From Candidatus Bathyarchaeota archaeon (GTDB lineage: Archaea > Thermoproteota > Bathyarchaeia > 40CM-2-53-6): a stretch of DNA of 11,464 nucleotides. Position 1 is the stretch's first letter. The number at the start of each line of letters is the position of its first letter. Location of the stretch: assembly GCA_005884605.1 (NCBI GenBank), contig VBBE01000040.1, forward strand, positions 1 to 11,464, given 5' to 3'. Below, one piece after another: positions 4,678-11,464 of this stretch. The position numbers and the translations under genes were made by a program. The notes beneath the pieces are model-generated. The model did no database searches. It saw nothing but the letters and a program-made list of their open reading frames with translations, and was not told the origin of the DNA.

Positions 4678-6435
4678 TTGCAGAGTCTTCCTTCTCGGAG
4701 CATTCTTCGTCGGGCCTTGCTTGCAATCTTCCCGTGGGCGCCAGCGTATCTCTTCGAGAGAGCTGATTTCTGGTTTGGGCAGACCAACAATGGTTACTGG
4801 TACTACCAGTTCTCCACGACAAGGCTTGAAGCCGATGTAGTCTCGTTCGCCCTCGGAGGAATACTCGTTGCATATCTTCTCCGCCCGCGATGGGCTGTCG
4901 TCCAAGTCTTCCTCAGTGCTTCGCTAATCTATGTTCTATTCTATCTCGCGTGTCCCACGTATCTGGCTGGGACGATTTGGAGGTCGGAGTGCTATTCCTT
5001 TGGGCCAGACGGTCTAGCAGGGGTCCGTCTTTGCACAATGATGCTTTCGTTCGGAGCATTACCCGCGTTCGTCCGAGCATCATACAAGGAAGACAAGCTG
5101 AACAAGCAGTTGCGGCCATGGATTGCGATATTCGGCGCATTCATCACATCCGTGGTCACCGCATGGTTCCCACTTACAGCATGGTTCTCAGGCGTCACCT
5201 ATCTCGCTCCACTAGTCCCGTTTCAGGCAGCACTCCTCTTTGGAGTCTCAGAGATAGCGGTTGGGATTCAAGCTGCCAAAATAAGCCGATCCATCTTTGT
5301 CGCAGCGGCCTCAGGCGTTGCTTCCGCGCTCCTCCTCTCCGGGTTTCTCTGGCCACTCCTCTGTCCATCCTGCGACAGGAGCCTACTGTTTCTGATTGTT
5401 CCCTCGTGGGGATTCTTCGCTCTGCTCGGCGGTGTACTCGAACTCGGTCTCCCCAGGAAACTAATCGTTGGTCCATTGAGGCATTTCAATCCGAGACTAG
5501 AGGACATCCGCCGTGTTGGAATCGCTGTGGTTCTTCTCTTCTCGTTGTGGACCCTCGTATCATTTCAGTTCTGGGACCCGAGCGTCCTCTACGCCACAAG
5601 CATCTCTTCCGGCCCCGGCCAATTGACGCTCGGAGTCCCCACCTATCCGTACGTCGCAGGCTACTACAACTCCACTCAGTACAGGATCTGTTGTGTTCAG
5701 ATCGGAGTAAGCTTCACAAAAGTGGACCTGAAAGCGCTTGCTCCAAACAACTTTCTAATGGCCGGCATGGGGGTCCAATCGCCCAATTGCTGCATTGACG
5801 GTTGGGATTTCGGATGGAGGGCCGACGTCTTCGTGCTGCCCAACGGGACCCTTGTAGTTTCCGGCTCCACTTGGGAGACTTGCGATGGAAACGCGAACTG
5901 TGGAGGAATAATGTGGGAACACCTCCGATATCATGCTGAGCGCCTGATCAATCCCGCGAATATCTCAACGCCGGTATATCTCAGGATGATGTGGCGATAT
6001 GACAAGCCGAACTTTCATGCAGATTGGTACTACAACTATACCGGACAGCCATGGACACAGTTTGGCAGCTTCGTGTCGGACTTCCGAGAAGGCCCATATT
6101 TTGATATCGGATTAGTCGGCGTCGGGAATTATCCCTCAGCCTATGCCTTCTTCTACCAGTTCGGAGTGGCAAGCAAGACCCCGGTCCCGGGCTGGTCAGT
6201 GCAGTTGCTCTACCCATCGTTCGTGGACCCTAATGGTTCGTGGAGATTGATGGAGAGGGCCAACATCATCCAGGGATGGCATTCATATTGGAAGGCGAAC
6301 TATCGCTGGGGAGGAGAACCATACAACGGGGTCTCTGCCCGGGCAAACGCGAAAGACAAAACCCTGCCAGCAGGTATTCTACAACTGACATACTCAGGAA
6401 TAGGAACTCTACCGGATAAGACCGTTCTCTGGTAG
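4678..6435 (+). CDS. Polytopic membrane protein with a large Cys-containing extracytoplasmic C-terminal domain, family not recognised
   Basis: I do not recognise this 585-residue protein. Residues 1-300 contain about nine hydrophobic segments (roughly 10-27, 54-70, 72-92, 116-133, 147-168, 174-198, 206-229, 236-256, 278-298). Residues 300-585 form a polar, Trp/Tyr-rich domain likely to be outside the cell. That domain has six Cys (338, 339, 371, 372, 402, 408), including two adjacent pairs, which suggests disulphides. It also has five N-glycosylation sequons (Asn331, 389, 428, 453, 519), compatible with archaeal S-layer-side exposure. Its repeated short hydrophobic and aromatic stretches suggest a beta-rich fold. 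The start is TTG 4678: TAG at 4642-4644 bounds the frame, no ATG lies nearby, and no clear Shine-Dalgarno site is present, so the start is uncertain by a few codons. It is transcribed alone; the Nre gene starts 115 bp downstream. Confidence 0.85.
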   Translation: MQSLPSRSILRRALLAIFPWAPAYLFERADFWFGQTNNGYWYYQFSTTRLEADVVSFALGGILVAYLLRPRWAVVQVFLSASLIYVLFYLACPTYLAGTIWRSECYSFGPDGLAGVRLCTMMLSFGALPAFVRASYKEDKLNKQLRPWIAIFGAFITSVVTAWFPLTAWFSGVTYLAPLVPFQAALLFGVSEIAVGIQAAKISRSIFVAAASGVASALLLSGFLWPLLCPSCDRSLLFLIVPSWGFFALLGGVLELGLPRKLIVGPLRHFNPRLEDIRRVGIAVVLLFSLWTLVSFQFWDPSVLYATSISSGPGQLTLGVPTYPYVAGYYNSTQYRICCVQIGVSFTKVDLKALAPNNFLMAGMGVQSPNCCIDGWDFGWRADVFVLPNGTLVVSGSTWETCDGNANCGGIMWEHLRYHAERLINPANISTPVYLRMMWRYDKPNFHADWYYNYTGQPWTQFGSFVSDFREGPYFDIGLVGVGNYPSAYAFFYQFGVASKTPVPGWSVQLLYPSFVDPNGSWRLMERANIIQGWHSYWKANYRWGGEPYNGVSARANAKDKTLPAGILQLTYSGIGTLPDKTVLW

Positions 6436-6446
6436 TGTTCAGGACC

Positions 6447-6492
6447 ATAAACCTCCAGACATCGTAGAGAATATCAACAAGAGCAGGTTTAT
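6447..6492. promoter_or_regulatory. Paired inverted TATA-like elements in the gap before nre
   Basis: ATAAACCT (6447-6454) and AGGTTTAT (6485-6492) are perfect 8-bp inverted copies separated by 30 bp. The right copy, AGGTTTATC, is the best TATA-like element for the Nre gene and would give initiation near 6512-6518, about 35-45 nt before the start codon. The left copy points the other way, into the end of the membrane-protein gene. It may be an operator half, an antisense promoter or chance. The remainder of the 115-bp gap shows no RNA gene. Confidence 0.35.
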
Positions 6493-6550
6493 CGGACAAG
6501 GTACCCAGAATTCGGCCTTATCTCCGGAATTATAGAGAAATGGTCAAGCT

Positions 6551-7891
6551 TTGACGGATATGGTCGGCTCGGTTGGTCGAGGCGAATCGCGACGTGACGA
6601 CATAGTCTCGTCCCCCGAGAAGCTTTGTCCAATGTGCCTGAGAGTTAGAAGGCTATCCGGAGAGAAGAAGTGCGCAATACACGTCAAAGCAGATTTCCTG
6701 GCGGCGCACCACCCTGAATTCGACTTGAAATTCATAGCAGGGTCCAGTCCACCGGGAGTCTTCGTAGGTAGATTCGGGTATCCAAACGTCAACATTGGAC
6801 CGATGGTACCGTCGAACTCCGGCAACACTGAGATTCTTGACACTCCAGAATGGTGGATGGGCAAGGGCTTCGATGAGATAGTAGATTTCAGGTACAGTTT
6901 GCTTCGAGGCTACGCCAAGGCGAAAGTCTCGGACGCCCAGAAGGGAGGCAGATTGATCGAGACTCTGCAAGACGTGGCCATGATGACAAAACCTGTTGAT
7001 ACAGAACTCGTCCTAGCTCGACCCCCTCGAAAAATATTGGACCTGCGAGAGGATTCCCAGCCCTTCGGTCCCACTGCACCCCTCACCTCATTTCATGCGG
7101 GCAACACCTCCGTTGACAATAGGATCGAGAAAGCGTTCTATGACGGCGATCTCCCGGCCGATGATGCTGTACTCCAGCTCTACAGAAACGGTGTCTTGGT
7201 TACCCGTATTCAGCGAGCATTTAGCCTCGGTATGTTTGGCGAGAGTAAGAGACGGAAGCTTGTCCCAACGCGGTGGAGTATTACCGCAGTTGACAGTAAT
7301 CTCAGCCTCAAGCTAATGTCCCGAGTAAGACACCATCCTCGCATCGACGAATACCGAGTCTACAAGTACACGTATCTTGACAATATCTACGTAGGACTTC
7401 TGACTCCCGAACACTGGAAGTTTGAATGGATCGAGGCCTGGTTCGAACCTGAGCTACTCGCCACTAGTTTTCCCGACGTGAACATGGCTGAGGACGTTGA
7501 GAAGAGCAGCTATGTTTCTCCCCAAGGATATCGGCCCGTGATGCTTGGCGATTCAGAAGGATTCAGAGGACGGAAGACCTACGCCAAGCCTGGCGGCTGC
7601 TACTACTCGGCACGACTTGCGGTTTCTGAGTATCTCGATTCGATAGGAAAGCAAGCCGGTGCAATAATGCTGAGGGAAATTCATCCAGGCTACATAATGC
7701 CTGTTGGGGTTTGGAATGTTAGAGAAAGCCTCCGAGTGCTCCTTAGGACACCGTTTGAAAGGTTCGACTCTATGGACGCCGCGTTAAATCATGTGAGCAA
7801 TATTTTCGAGATACCGAAGCGTGGTTGGATAGAAACCTCGGCACTCCTCCAGAGTGCGTATTTCCAGCGGAAAATCAGCCAATTCAACTAG
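6551..7891 (+). CDS. Nre family archaeal DNA repair protein
   Basis: This 446-residue full-length Nre protein belongs to the archaeal family implicated in DNA-damage repair and PCNA interaction. A single N-terminal zinc finger is visible as Cys26-x2-Cys29-x11-Cys41-x2-His44. The core begins with the family signature PPGVFVGRFGYPNVNIGP (67-84), continues with LDTPEWWMG (96-104) and DFRYSLLRG (112-120), and includes RPPRKILDL (157-165) and HAGNTSVDNRIEKAF (182-196). The later part contains the conserved GGCYYSARLAVSEYL (348-362) and VGVWNVRESLR (385-395). The protein ends in QRKISQFN (439-446), which matches a PCNA-interacting QxxIxxF box with Asn where a second aromatic residue is usual. The start is TTG 6551 or ATG 6560, three codons apart; TAG at 6533-6535 bounds the frame. 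It is separated from tldD by 85 bp and probably transcribed on its own. Confidence 0.93.
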   Translation: MTDMVGSVGRGESRRDDIVSSPEKLCPMCLRVRRLSGEKKCAIHVKADFLAAHHPEFDLKFIAGSSPPGVFVGRFGYPNVNIGPMVPSNSGNTEILDTPEWWMGKGFDEIVDFRYSLLRGYAKAKVSDAQKGGRLIETLQDVAMMTKPVDTELVLARPPRKILDLREDSQPFGPTAPLTSFHAGNTSVDNRIEKAFYDGDLPADDAVLQLYRNGVLVTRIQRAFSLGMFGESKRRKLVPTRWSITAVDSNLSLKLMSRVRHHPRIDEYRVYKYTYLDNIYVGLLTPEHWKFEWIEAWFEPELLATSFPDVNMAEDVEKSSYVSPQGYRPVMLGDSEGFRGRKTYAKPGGCYYSARLAVSEYLDSIGKQAGAIMLREIHPGYIMPVGVWNVRESLRVLLRTPFERFDSMDAALNHVSNIFEIPKRGWIETSALLQSAYFQRKISQFN

Positions 7892-7976
7892 AGCTAACAG
7901 TGTCGTCCTGCGACTTCTCTTAGGGAATCCCCTATAGCCCACTCCACTGTCGACCTGACGCGGTAAATGCTTAAGC

Positions 7977-9449
7977 ATGACCGTTTCTAATCACGATTCC
8001 GTGATTTCTACCAAGGACCTTGGTGAAGAACTGGCGAAGATATCTCTCGACCTTGCAAAGCGAGACAACGCAAGCTATGCCGAGCTGAGACTCGTCAACA
8101 CTCGATCTGAAGCTATTAGCGTCGTCAACGAAAACCCGGCCTGCGAAGAAGCGAGCACAATCGGGGTTGGAATTCGTGTTCTCTACAAGGATCTCGGCTG
8201 GGGATTCGCCGACACCGATGAACTTGAGCATGAAAGCATAAGAGAGACAACCAAGAAGGCGCTCGCTCTCGCCCGGGGCGCGTCCAAACTCGGGATAAAA
8301 GTCACTCGCGCCTCTGAGCCCGTTCATGTCGACAAGTGGGCAACACCGGTCAAGAAGGACCCATTCCGCGTCCCCACTGAGACCAAGTACGAAGTTCTCC
8401 AAGAAACAACCAAGAGGATGAAGGAAAACGACGTTGTGGCCAGAAGAGGCCAGATGACGTTCGATTTTATCGAGAAGTATTTCGCGAACTCAGAAGGATC
8501 GAAGATATTCCAAACTCTTTCCTACGCAGGTGTATCCGCTATCGTTGCCGCAAAAGGCCCTACCGGAGTCCAAAGACGATCAGTTCAACAGAACACTGGC
8601 GGTGGCTACGAGCTTGTAGACGAGATGGACCTTCCCGGACAGGCACTGGAGATTACAAAGGATGTCCTAGCGCTCACCCACGCCCCGACTATCAATGAAG
8701 GAAAATCAGACATTATTCTCAGCGGAGACCAGGTTGCCTTGCAGGTGCACGAGTCCTGCGGCCACCCAATAGAGCTCGACAGGGTTCTAGGTTACGAGGC
8801 GAACTTTGCGGGACGAAGCTTTCTGCAACCAGACCAGCTTGGAAAACTCCAGTACGGATCAGAACACGTGAATATTGTAATGGATGCAACCCTCGAGCAT
8901 GGGAACGGACTGGGAACCTTCGGCTACGATGATGAGGGAGTAAAAGCCCAGCGAAAGTTCGCGGTCAAGAGTGGAAAGTTCGTGGGATATCTCATGTCCC
9001 GAGAAACCGCCCCCAGAGTTGGCGAGACCCGAAGTAACGGGTGCATGCGAGCCGAATACTACAAGCTTCCAATAATCAGGATGACCAACGTCAGTCTCGA
9101 ACCGGGCGATTGGGACTATGACGAGATGATCGAGGATACTCGCGATGGATACCTTATGGTTACAAACTATGGTTGGAGCATAGACCAGAAGAGGTACAAC
9201 TTCCAGTTCAACACCGAAAAAGGCTACAGGATAAAGAACGGAAGCATCGGAGAAATGGTCAGAGGACCCACTTACGCAGGCATAACACCCGAGTTCTGGA
9301 ACTCCTGCGATGCTATCGCCGACAAGAAGAGCTGGGTGCTATGGGGAACACCGAATTGTGGAAAGGGCCAGCCTGGGCAGACGATGATCACGGGACACGG
9401 AGCCTCACCTAGCAGATTCAGGAACATCCGGGTCTTTGGAGCATCCTAG
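7977..9449 (+). CDS. tldD: TldD, zinc metallopeptidase catalytic subunit of TldD/TldE
   Basis: This is the catalytic subunit of the TldD/TldE peptidase, which in bacteria degrades short or unfolded peptides and matures peptides such as microcin B17; an archaeal homologue is also known to be a zinc protease. It has 490 residues, normal length. The zinc motif HExxxH is His258-Glu259-Ser-Cys-Gly-His263, followed by ELDRVLGYEANFAGRSFL (266-283). The third zinc ligand is expected to be Cys461 in TPNCGKGQPGQ, in the conserved C-terminal block. Other conserved stretches are NGCMRAEYY (354-362) and the GTFGYDDEG region (313-321). The N-terminal third, including the VVNENP strand (49-54), is the TldD N-terminal domain. 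ATG 7977 is the first suitable start; no clear Shine-Dalgarno site precedes it. The 85-bp gap before it contains two small hairpins (7902-7914 and 7921-7934) and a weak TATA-like CCTATAG. tldE follows after 2 bp. Confidence 0.96.
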   Translation: MTVSNHDSVISTKDLGEELAKISLDLAKRDNASYAELRLVNTRSEAISVVNENPACEEASTIGVGIRVLYKDLGWGFADTDELEHESIRETTKKALALARGASKLGIKVTRASEPVHVDKWATPVKKDPFRVPTETKYEVLQETTKRMKENDVVARRGQMTFDFIEKYFANSEGSKIFQTLSYAGVSAIVAAKGPTGVQRRSVQQNTGGGYELVDEMDLPGQALEITKDVLALTHAPTINEGKSDIILSGDQVALQVHESCGHPIELDRVLGYEANFAGRSFLQPDQLGKLQYGSEHVNIVMDATLEHGNGLGTFGYDDEGVKAQRKFAVKSGKFVGYLMSRETAPRVGETRSNGCMRAEYYKLPIIRMTNVSLEPGDWDYDEMIEDTRDGYLMVTNYGWSIDQKRYNFQFNTEKGYRIKNGSIGEMVRGPTYAGITPEFWNSCDAIADKKSWVLWGTPNCGKGQPGQTMITGHGASPSRFRNIRVFGAS

Positions 9450-9451
9450 CC

Positions 9452-10852
9452 ATGACACAAAAGATGGAACACCAGCCTGTTCCGCTCAGAGAAAGAGCCC
9501 ACCAGATCTTCACCACTGCGAAAAGTGTTGCGGGAAAGGCTGAGGCAGAGATCATTCTAGTGTCGCGAGTTGACGAGTACCTGCGATTTGGGAATAACGA
9601 ACTCGCACAATCACAGTATAGCACCAGTAGAAACCTGTCCGTGAGGATCGCCTCCGAAAAGAAACAAGGGCGAGTCACAACGGGCACCTTGGACAAGGCC
9701 TCCATCGAGAGGACCGTCGAGAAGGCTCTCAAGCAGGCCCGCGACTCGCCAGAGGACCCAGATTATCTGCCGATGCCCGGCTCACAGAAATACCGTTCAG
9801 TCAACCGATATAGCGAGAAGACTGTCGAGGCTCCGGCTGAGCTGAAAGCAGGCTACATCGGGTCCGCCATCGATCTGGCCAAGAAAAACCGACTTCTTGC
9901 CTCAGGGGTTCTCGGAACCAGCGTCGAGCAAGTAATGATGCTCAACACATCCGGACTAGAAGCAACCTATCAGGGATCGGGCGGATACTTCTCATTGACA
10001 ATGGACGCTGACAACGGTAACCAGACAGGATACGCAATGTCAACATTTGGCGATATTGGCGAGCTGGACCCGAACAAGGTCTCCCAGACAGCGCTTGAAA
10101 GAGCCAAGTTGAACAAGAACCAGGCAGACATCGCCCCCGGAAAGTTCGATATTGTTGTCGATCCCTATGCATGGAGCGAGATGCTGCTCTTCTTCGCTGT
10201 ATCCGCGTCCACTGGTTATAGTCCTGATCTTGGAATGCGACAGTACAAGGAAGGCAGAAGCTACCTCTCAGGTAGACTTGGAGAGAAGATTCTCGGAGAT
10301 AACGTCAGCCTCGATGATGACGTGTATCATCCAAACCAGGCCGGTCCTCCCTTCGATGGGGAAGGCTGTCAGAAGAGCAAAGTTGCGCTTATCGAGAACG
10401 GGGTCTTTCGAAACGTGGTTTCCTCCAGAATATCTCAGCACCGCTATGGTGCAGCACCGACAGGTCACGAGCTACCTTTGCCAAACCCTCTGGGTGAACT
10501 GCCGACCAATCTAGTAATTCGAGGCAAGGGCGCTACCAAGACCTCGGAGGAGCTAATTGGAGAACTTGACAAGGGGCTACTGATCACCAGATTCTGGTAC
10601 GTACGGGAAACAGAACCTCGGACCAAGACGGTGACAGGCATGACCAGAGACGGAACATTCCTAGTTGAGAATGGTGAGATCAAGAGACCGGTGAAGAACT
10701 TGCGGTTCAACCAGAGCCTCCTTGAATTGTTCAACAAGGTCGATGCGGTCTCAGAGCCTGTGCGAAACTTCTCCGAGTTCCAGCAGTTCAGAATTCTGCA
10801 GCCTGGGATTCTGGCGAGGGACTTTAACTTCACGAGCGTTTCTCCCTTCTAG
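9452..10852 (+). CDS. tldE: TldE (PmbA-like), non-catalytic subunit of TldD/TldE
   Basis: This 466-residue paralogue and partner of TldD is needed for the heterodimeric peptidase, in which it shapes the substrate cleft rather than binding zinc. It shares the fold but has no HExxxH: where TldD has the zinc motif, this protein reads KFDIVVDPYAWSEMLLFF (231-248). Family landmarks include GQ-rich and DNGNQTGY segments (187-194), RTKTVTGMTRDGTFLVENGEI (390-410) and the terminal FNFTSVSP (458-465). The ATG at 9452 is 2 bp after the tldD stop, and a GGAG site 10 nt upstream lies inside the end of tldD, so expression is coupled and the two subunits should be made together. The catalytic subunit comes first, the usual archaeal order. 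Membership is near certain; the physiological substrate in this archaeon is unknown. Confidence 0.95.
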   Translation: MTQKMEHQPVPLRERAHQIFTTAKSVAGKAEAEIILVSRVDEYLRFGNNELAQSQYSTSRNLSVRIASEKKQGRVTTGTLDKASIERTVEKALKQARDSPEDPDYLPMPGSQKYRSVNRYSEKTVEAPAELKAGYIGSAIDLAKKNRLLASGVLGTSVEQVMMLNTSGLEATYQGSGGYFSLTMDADNGNQTGYAMSTFGDIGELDPNKVSQTALERAKLNKNQADIAPGKFDIVVDPYAWSEMLLFFAVSASTGYSPDLGMRQYKEGRSYLSGRLGEKILGDNVSLDDDVYHPNQAGPPFDGEGCQKSKVALIENGVFRNVVSSRISQHRYGAAPTGHELPLPNPLGELPTNLVIRGKGATKTSEELIGELDKGLLITRFWYVRETEPRTKTVTGMTRDGTFLVENGEIKRPVKNLRFNQSLLELFNKVDAVSEPVRNFSEFQQFRILQPGILARDFNFTSVSPF

Positions 10853-10960
10853 CCACTCGTCGCCACACTCACATAGTCCGGCTAGGCTTCCCATGGCCGG
10901 GGCCTGTCCGGTTCTAGAAAACTCATACTTCGGCCCATAGAAGCCATTCTCCGTGGATTC

Positions 10961-11464
10961 TTGACCTATCGGAAAGAGTACGTCCTCGGCATTCTGTCTC
11001 TCCTGCCCCTTCTTGCAGCGGGCACCTACAAGGGCCTCGGCTGGCTTGTAACCATAATTGTGGTCTACGTAGGCATTCCAGTTCTAATCTGGAGCCTCGT
11101 AGTAGATCGTCTCGCATTCTTTGTCATTTGGATAATCCGCCACTTTCGAGAGTCTTCGGGTCACCAGTACTATTTTGAGAGGCCGGTCGGGCCTCCCGGT
11201 TTCTCCCGCCGCATCCTAAGGGATTTTCGGGTCTTATTGTTCGTGTTCGTCCTATCAGCCATCATTGTGCCGCAGATAACGGATGTTACCCCAGCGAACA
11301 TCGCGATCGTCAGCAACGCATTCGTCTACGTAGCCATCTTCATCCTTGCCGTTCCATCATCGATACACGTCTTGTTCTGGGTTCTCGAAGACTCGGGACT
11401 GCGATGCCACAATCCAAAGAGGGTTACCGTAACCGCTCCCGGAGCGTGGATGTCGAACTGGCTT
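10961..11464 (+). CDS. Partial polytopic membrane protein of unknown function (cut by right edge)
   Basis: A frame open from 10886 continues without a stop to the window end; the part from TTG 10961 encodes 168 residues. It has four or five hydrophobic segments: about 8-20 and 23-45 near the N-terminus (including LGILSLLPLLAAGTYKGLGW), one near 52-60, one near 88-104 (LLFVFVLSAIIVP) and one near 113-137. Short loops rich in Arg separate them. The last visible residues (CHNPKRVTVTAPGAW) begin a soluble stretch. No family is recognised. The start is uncertain: no ATG or GTG is in frame between the upstream TAG (10883-10885) and the first helix. TTG 10961 is the simplest choice, but codons from about 10919 already encode a plausible amphipathic segment, so CTG 10904 is an alternative. 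The 108-bp gap after tldE holds a GC-rich patch (10878-10911) with small inverted repeats and no identifiable RNA gene. Confidence 0.6.
   Translation, partial: MTYRKEYVLGILSLLPLLAAGTYKGLGWLVTIIVVYVGIPVLIWSLVVDRLAFFVIWIIRHFRESSGHQYYFERPVGPPGFSRRILRDFRVLLFVFVLSAIIVPQITDVTPANIAIVSNAFVYVAIFILAVPSSIHVLFWVLEDSGLRCHNPKRVTVTAPGAWMSNWL

Noticed and set aside
4436..4873. Minus-strand open frame of 145 codons over the zinc-ribbon 5' end and the membrane-protein start
   Set aside because: Composition is low-quality (Arg/Ser-rich) with no motif. It conflicts with the zinc-ribbon gene, which has a Shine-Dalgarno site and CxxC pairs.
4890..5798. Long plus-strand open frame of 302 codons inside the large membrane-protein gene
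   Set aside because: Its translation is rich in Arg, Ser, His and Cys with no helix pattern or motif, while the frame it overlaps has clear membrane helices. It is a shifted-frame shadow.
7902..7934. Two small hairpins (GTCG/CGAC and TAGGG/CCCTA) after nre, considered as a terminator
   Set aside because: Stems are 4-5 bp with no clear T-rich tail. They could be chance in an 85-bp gap.
7971..8402. Minus-strand open frame of 143 codons opposite the start of tldD
   Set aside because: It is fully antisense to the conserved tldD coding region, and its sequence has no recognisable domain.
10878..10911. GC-rich patch with repeated CCGG/GGCC that could be a tRNA arm or terminator
   Set aside because: No cloverleaf, no T-loop consensus and no CCA-end pattern can be drawn. 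Arms are only 4-5 bp and no T tract follows, so neither a tRNA nor a terminator is supported.
1..11464. CRISPR arrays, insertion sequences, phage genes, toxin-antitoxin pairs, rRNA or tRNA genes
   Set aside because: No regularly spaced repeats, no transposase or integrase motifs, no terminal inverted repeats and no conserved RNA sequence were seen by reading both strands.

Overview
The window is archaeal chromosomal DNA of moderate GC content. The strongest evidence is a full-length Nre protein (an archaeal DNA-repair family that binds the sliding clamp PCNA), placed just upstream of an adjacent tldD-tldE pair. Supporting evidence is an A/T-rich archaeal-type TATA box (TTTATATA), Shine-Dalgarno sites of the GGAGGT/GAGGTGA type, and many TTG and GTG start codons. 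I cannot name the lineage from sequence alone; a mesophilic Thermoproteota/Nitrososphaerota-like or Bathyarchaeia-like archaeon is a guess. There is no sign of phage, transposon, CRISPR, rRNA or tRNA.

Layout. (1) 1-185, minus: the first 61 codons of a membrane-anchored protein that runs off the left edge. It faces a FlaR-like P-loop kinase (217-798), which is followed after 10 bp by a YbaK/ProX-type aminoacyl-tRNA deacylase (809-1279). (2) 1319-3093, minus: an ABC exporter of the DrrAB type (ATPase then permease). It is divergent from a PadR regulator (start about 3203) and a GNAT acetyltransferase of the YpeA type (3772-4188) that overlaps padR by 4 bp. Between drrA and padR are one TATA element readable on both strands and a perfect 6+4+6 inverted repeat that is a good PadR operator candidate. 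(3) 4224-4451, minus: a 75-residue zinc-ribbon protein. A 226-bp gap containing two near-identical small palindromes follows, then a 585-residue protein that I cannot assign (4678-6435), with about nine membrane segments and a large Cys-containing extracytoplasmic domain. (4) 6551-7891: Nre. (5) 7977-10852: tldD and tldE, the two subunits of the TldD/TldE zinc peptidase, 2 bp apart. (6) 10961-11464: the 5' part of a polytopic membrane protein that leaves the right edge.

How the genes work together. Two units are clear. PadR with DrrAB, and perhaps the GNAT enzyme, looks like a self-contained, ligand-responsive export and possibly detoxification module. TldD/TldE is an obligate two-subunit peptidase. 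The kinase and tRNA-deacylase genes probably share a transcript. Most of the window is ordinary archaeal housekeeping and stress-response content. The parts least explained by known families are the 585-residue membrane protein with its upstream palindromes and the two membrane proteins cut by the edges. I did not find a convincing undescribed multi-gene system.
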